A stretch of 64,000 nucleotides of DNA, from the NCBI GenBank assembly GCA_002441265.1, contig DJVQ01000022.1, forward strand, positions 64,204 to 128,203, in the 5' to 3' direction. Under the pieces are notes generated by a model, which searched no databases, had not been told where the DNA came from, and saw only the letters and a program-made list of their open reading frames with translations. Position 1 is the stretch's first letter, and each line of letters begins with the position of its first letter. Positions 61,630 through 64,000 of this stretch are shown one piece after another. Source of the stretch: Syntrophaceae bacterium UBA6252 (GTDB taxonomy: Bacteria > Desulfobacterota > Syntrophia > Syntrophales > UBA6807). The position numbers and the translations under genes were made by a program.

Positions 61630-62193
61630 TTAGATGGTTCTATATTGTATCCGTTTCATATTCTTGATGATCTCACTCATAACATGGCACCTTTCTTTTT
61701 TCCCGATGAACAATATCATAGTATCACTTGATCTCAAGTAGACCTGTTCGAAATATTTCCCTGGATAATTTTTTTCAACTGATTTTATCGTTATACTCTC
61801 TTCTCCCATAGTTACTGAATCTTTTTTTTCGATCATCCTGATGCCCGTATCAATATTTCGCTTTTCTGCATTAATTCCTTGACCTGAAAGTCGACCTATT
61901 TTTGTGAATCGAATATATATTTCTTTCAGTATTTTCATACTGTATATTATCAACTTTTCGTTACTTTGGTCACCAATACTTTTTGCGACAAGATCATGGG
62001 GTATCTTTATTGAATATTCATACCAACGGACAACATCAGGATTCTTCATGTGCCATATATATGTATATATATCTTCAATATAGGCAGTTGCTATTGCTGC
62101 AAATATGCTAACAATAACCACAATACATGTATGTATAATGTCTTTTCTTGCCGCTTTAAACGATAACTTTACCTGTATGTTTATTGTACTCAA
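61630..62193 (-). CDS. AT-rich hypothetical membrane protein next to an Rhs tip
   Basis: The 187-residue product has one N-terminal membrane helix (IIHTCIVVIVSIFAAIATAYI) and a polar, lysine-rich remainder. Base composition is sharply more AT-rich than the rest of the window. The start is uncertain: TTG at 62193 with no visible ribosome site. I recognise no family. Its place after an Rhs tip suggests an immunity or accessory gene. Confidence 0.5.
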   Translation of the reverse strand: MSTINIQVKLSFKAARKDIIHTCIVVIVSIFAAIATAYIEDIYTYIWHMKNPDVVRWYEYSIKIPHDLVAKSIGDQSNEKLIIYSMKILKEIYIRFTKIGRLSGQGINAEKRNIDTGIRMIEKKDSVTMGEESITIKSVEKNYPGKYFEQVYLRSSDTMILFIGKKERCHVMSEIIKNMKRIQYRTI

Positions 62194-62300
62194 TCATTAT
62201 ACAGACTATTATATTGGTAAGTTCCCCACTTAATGATAGAAATATTCTACTAATTTGGCATGCCTTTCCCTTCGCGTAGGATTATAACAATACTGTCCGC

Positions 62301-62522
62301 CTATAAAACGAATGCAATTACTAAAAACAACAGCACTAAAATTATTGTTGATTTAATAACATTAATATATATTTTCTTCGACACCAATCGTAATGGCGGC
62401 GGAAAAGTCTCCTCCATAATCGCATAATGTCTTTCTATTCCATCTTTTTTAAAATAAAGGGGAATAAAACAAACAACAACCGCAATAGATATAAGTATAT
62501 ATACCTTCGAAAGAGCGTCCAT
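62301..62522 (-). CDS. Small two-helix membrane protein, candidate immunity protein
   Basis: The 73-residue product has two membrane helices (VYILISIAVVVCFIPLYF and STIILVLLFLVIAFVL) separated by a charged segment (KKDGIERHYAIMEETF). Its ATG overlaps the Rhs stop (TGATG), giving translational coupling. This position and the AT-rich composition are typical of immunity genes that follow polymorphic toxin tips. No homology is claimed. Confidence 0.55.
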   Translation of the reverse strand: MDALSKVYILISIAVVVCFIPLYFKKDGIERHYAIMEETFPPPLRLVSKKIYINVIKSTIILVLLFLVIAFVL

Positions 62523-64000
62523 CACCACCACCCATTTATTCTTCCGATATCATATGCCAACTGAAAACCACTCAAAGGTGCACCAAATGTTCCCGGCAAA
62601 GAACCAAAAGATGTTGTAAGGATACATATATCTACATCTATTTCTTCTGCAAGCCCGAGCTCATATGCCTCCTTTGTTCTTTGTAAATTTGTTGCTGCTG
62701 AGATTTGCCCTCCTGCGTAAAATGCGGGAGGATTAAGTGGATAGGCCAAGTCACACAAAAAAGAGGCAAGATCCAACATTATAGTCGTTCGGTTTCTGTT
62801 TTCTTTAGCTACTACCAATACAGATTCAACTGATTTCATTTTATAGCTGTGATTATAACTTTCAGAGAAGCCTTCAAAAAGAGTATTATAAGAATCAATT
62901 GATTGATCTTGTCCCATACTCCACAATTCCTTAATTGTGTGATCCTCATCCGTACCGTCAAGATAACCGCTGAGTATCCCACCGATGTCATCATCCTCAA
63001 GACCGCTTGGATCGACATAGATCAGAGGATTGCTCCGGCAGTAGGCGTAGCGGTTGAACATCTGGGGATCGTAGTTCCTCGGGTTCGTTGAATCGGAGAG
63101 GTACGGCACCGCGGGGTCGGGGCTGATGAAACGGCCGACGGCCGGGTCGTAGAGGCGGGCGTTGAAGTTGTAGAGCCCCGTTTCCGTGTCCAACTCATGG
63201 TCCGTGAACTTGTAGTCCGTCGTCCACGACCCCGTCGATTCCCGAAGCTCCCCGAAGGGAAGGTACTCCGCCGTCTCCACCCTGTTGCCGTTTTTGTCGG
63301 TGAGCACCGTCGCGCTCCCCAGGTGGTCCTTGTGGTGGTACAGGACGGAGCCGCTCCGAACCTCGGCGATCCGCACCGTCCCGGCAAACAAATGGACCAC
63401 CGCCTTCCCGTTCGCCACCTGGAAGGCATCGTTCACGTAGACCGTCGTGGACACCGCCTTCGGGTTGATGTTCCCTCCCGTGGACAGCGTCGGCACGGAC
63501 ACCGCCTTCACCGTACGGCGGCCCTCCCCGTCGTACTCGAACCGGATCGTCAACGGCACCGTCTTCTTGTCCTTGTACTTGATCTCCGACGGGCGGTTCT
63601 CCGCCGTCCAGGACAAAGACCGCCAGCCCACGGACGAGGAATCCGTGAGATCGGGGCCGTAGGTGAGGTTGCCGTTTGGGTCATAGGAGAAGTAATGGGT
63701 CTTCCCCCCGATCCTCACCGACCTCACCGCGTGGGGGCGGGAGGAATCATAGGCGTAGACAAGCTGGACGCCCCCGGTTTTCTTCGAGGTCAGGTTCCCG
63801 ATTCCGTCGTAGCCGTAGGTGTCCGTCGTGGCCGTCCCTCTGGCATCGGTCCTTCTTTCCGCCGTGAGGCGGTGGAGGCCGTCGTAAGCGTAATCGTACG
63901 TGACGCCTTTCAGGTCGTCCCGGATCCGCATGAGGTCGCCGGATCGCGTGTAGCGGTAATATTTTTTCTGGATGACGACGGCGCCCTCGGGTTCCTCGTC
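62522..64000 (-). CDS. Rhs/YD-repeat protein, 3' part, with a variable C-terminal tip
   Basis: The frame is open to the right edge, so the N-terminus lies outside the window. Visible are YD repeats (YDYAYDGLHRLTAERRTD, YGYDGIGNLTSKK, YSYDPNGNLT-like units) and then the Rhs core (ETGLYNFNARLYDPAVGRF, ISPDPAVPYLSD). PQMFNRYAYCRSNPLIYVDPSG marks the usual junction. About 155 residues of non-repeat tip follow. At about 63,000 the composition falls from GC-rich to AT-rich, matching the junction. The tip (LASFLCDLAYPLNPP, DVDICILTTSFGS) matches no toxin I know. Confidence 0.85.
   Translation of the reverse strand, partial: DEEPEGAVVIQKKYYRYTRSGDLMRIRDDLKGVTYDYAYDGLHRLTAERRTDARGTATTDTYGYDGIGNLTSKKTGGVQLVYAYDSSRPHAVRSVRIGGKTHYFSYDPNGNLTYGPDLTDSSSVGWRSLSWTAENRPSEIKYKDKKTVPLTIRFEYDGEGRRTVKAVSVPTLSTGGNINPKAVSTTVYVNDAFQVANGKAVVHLFAGTVRIAEVRSGSVLYHHKDHLGSATVLTDKNGNRVETAEYLPFGELRESTGSWTTDYKFTDHELDTETGLYNFNARLYDPAVGRFISPDPAVPYLSDSTNPRNYDPQMFNRYAYCRSNPLIYVDPSGLEDDDIGGILSGYLDGTDEDHTIKELWSMGQDQSIDSYNTLFEGFSESYNHSYKMKSVESVLVVAKENRNRTTIMLDLASFLCDLAYPLNPPAFYAGGQISAATNLQRTKEAYELGLAEEIDVDICILTTSFGSLPGTFGAPLSGFQLAYDIGRINGWW

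Noticed and set aside
1..64000. tRNA, rRNA, CRISPR arrays, insertion sequences and phage genes
   Set aside because: Read through on both strands without finding cloverleaf-type sequences, regularly spaced repeats, transposase motifs or attachment-site duplications that I could support.

Overview
The window reads as a chromosomal segment of a GC-rich (mostly high-GC third codon positions) Gram-negative bacterium with an outer membrane, sigma-54 regulation, c-di-GMP signalling and a PEP-CTERM/exosortase system. The gene set (Aquifex-type aconitase, eukaryotic-type NADP isocitrate dehydrogenase, LUD protein, XrtA/PrsK/PrsR system) suggests a Desulfobacterota (deltaproteobacterial, syntroph-like) organism. 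That placement is an inference; no rRNA or marker gene is present.

Region 1 (1-7.2 kb) is housekeeping: a methyltransferase on the minus strand, a cysteine-cluster protein, a DUF3313-like lipoprotein, aconitase, NADP-isocitrate dehydrogenase, RlmN and a small exported protein. Region 2 (7.2-11.7 kb) holds a large secreted FN3/repeat/PKD protein on the minus strand. It sits behind a sigma-54-type promoter, a clear c-di-GMP-I riboswitch and an RBS-sequestering helix. A small hypothetical gene and an NtrC-type sigma-54 activator with a degenerate receiver follow.

Region 3 (11.8-55.1 kb) is one long plus-strand exopolysaccharide and protein-sorting locus. It encodes a PrsT-like TPR lipoprotein, Wza-like exporter, beta-barrel protein, chain-length regulator, BY-kinase-like ATPase, ExeA-like ATPase and priming sugar transferase. 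It also carries two dehydrogenase/acetyltransferase/aminotransferase cassettes for amino-sugar synthesis, FemAB/GNAT acyltransferases, three deacetylases, glycosyltransferases, an asparagine-synthase-like enzyme, a secreted beta-helix protein, an O-antigen-ligase-like protein, a Wzx flippase and two membrane acyltransferases. A carbamoyltransferase cassette resembling saxitoxin SxtI/J/K, an SGNH hydrolase, the exosortase, and the PrsK/PrsR two-component system complete it.

Region 4 (55.2-59.9 kb) is a cluster of five PEP-CTERM proteins, the expected exosortase substrates. Two are paralogues with the Cys and Gln motifs of thioester adhesin domains, and one is only 58 residues with almost no passenger. 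Three minus-strand members share a 17-bp element (TGTAAAGATATCCGACA, one copy diverged) about 133-162 bp upstream of -24/-12 promoters, the arrangement expected for an enhancer site of PrsR. Further sigma-54-type promoters precede the chain-length operon, the sugar transferase, the beta-helix protein and the riboswitch gene, suggesting one RpoN regulon for matrix polysaccharide and matrix proteins.

Region 5 (60-64 kb) has a LysM protein, a LUD-domain protein, and the 3' part of an Rhs protein that runs off the right edge. The AT-rich Rhs tip is followed by two AT-rich small membrane-protein genes, consistent with a polymorphic toxin and its immunity region. I saw no tRNA, rRNA, CRISPR array or intact transposon.
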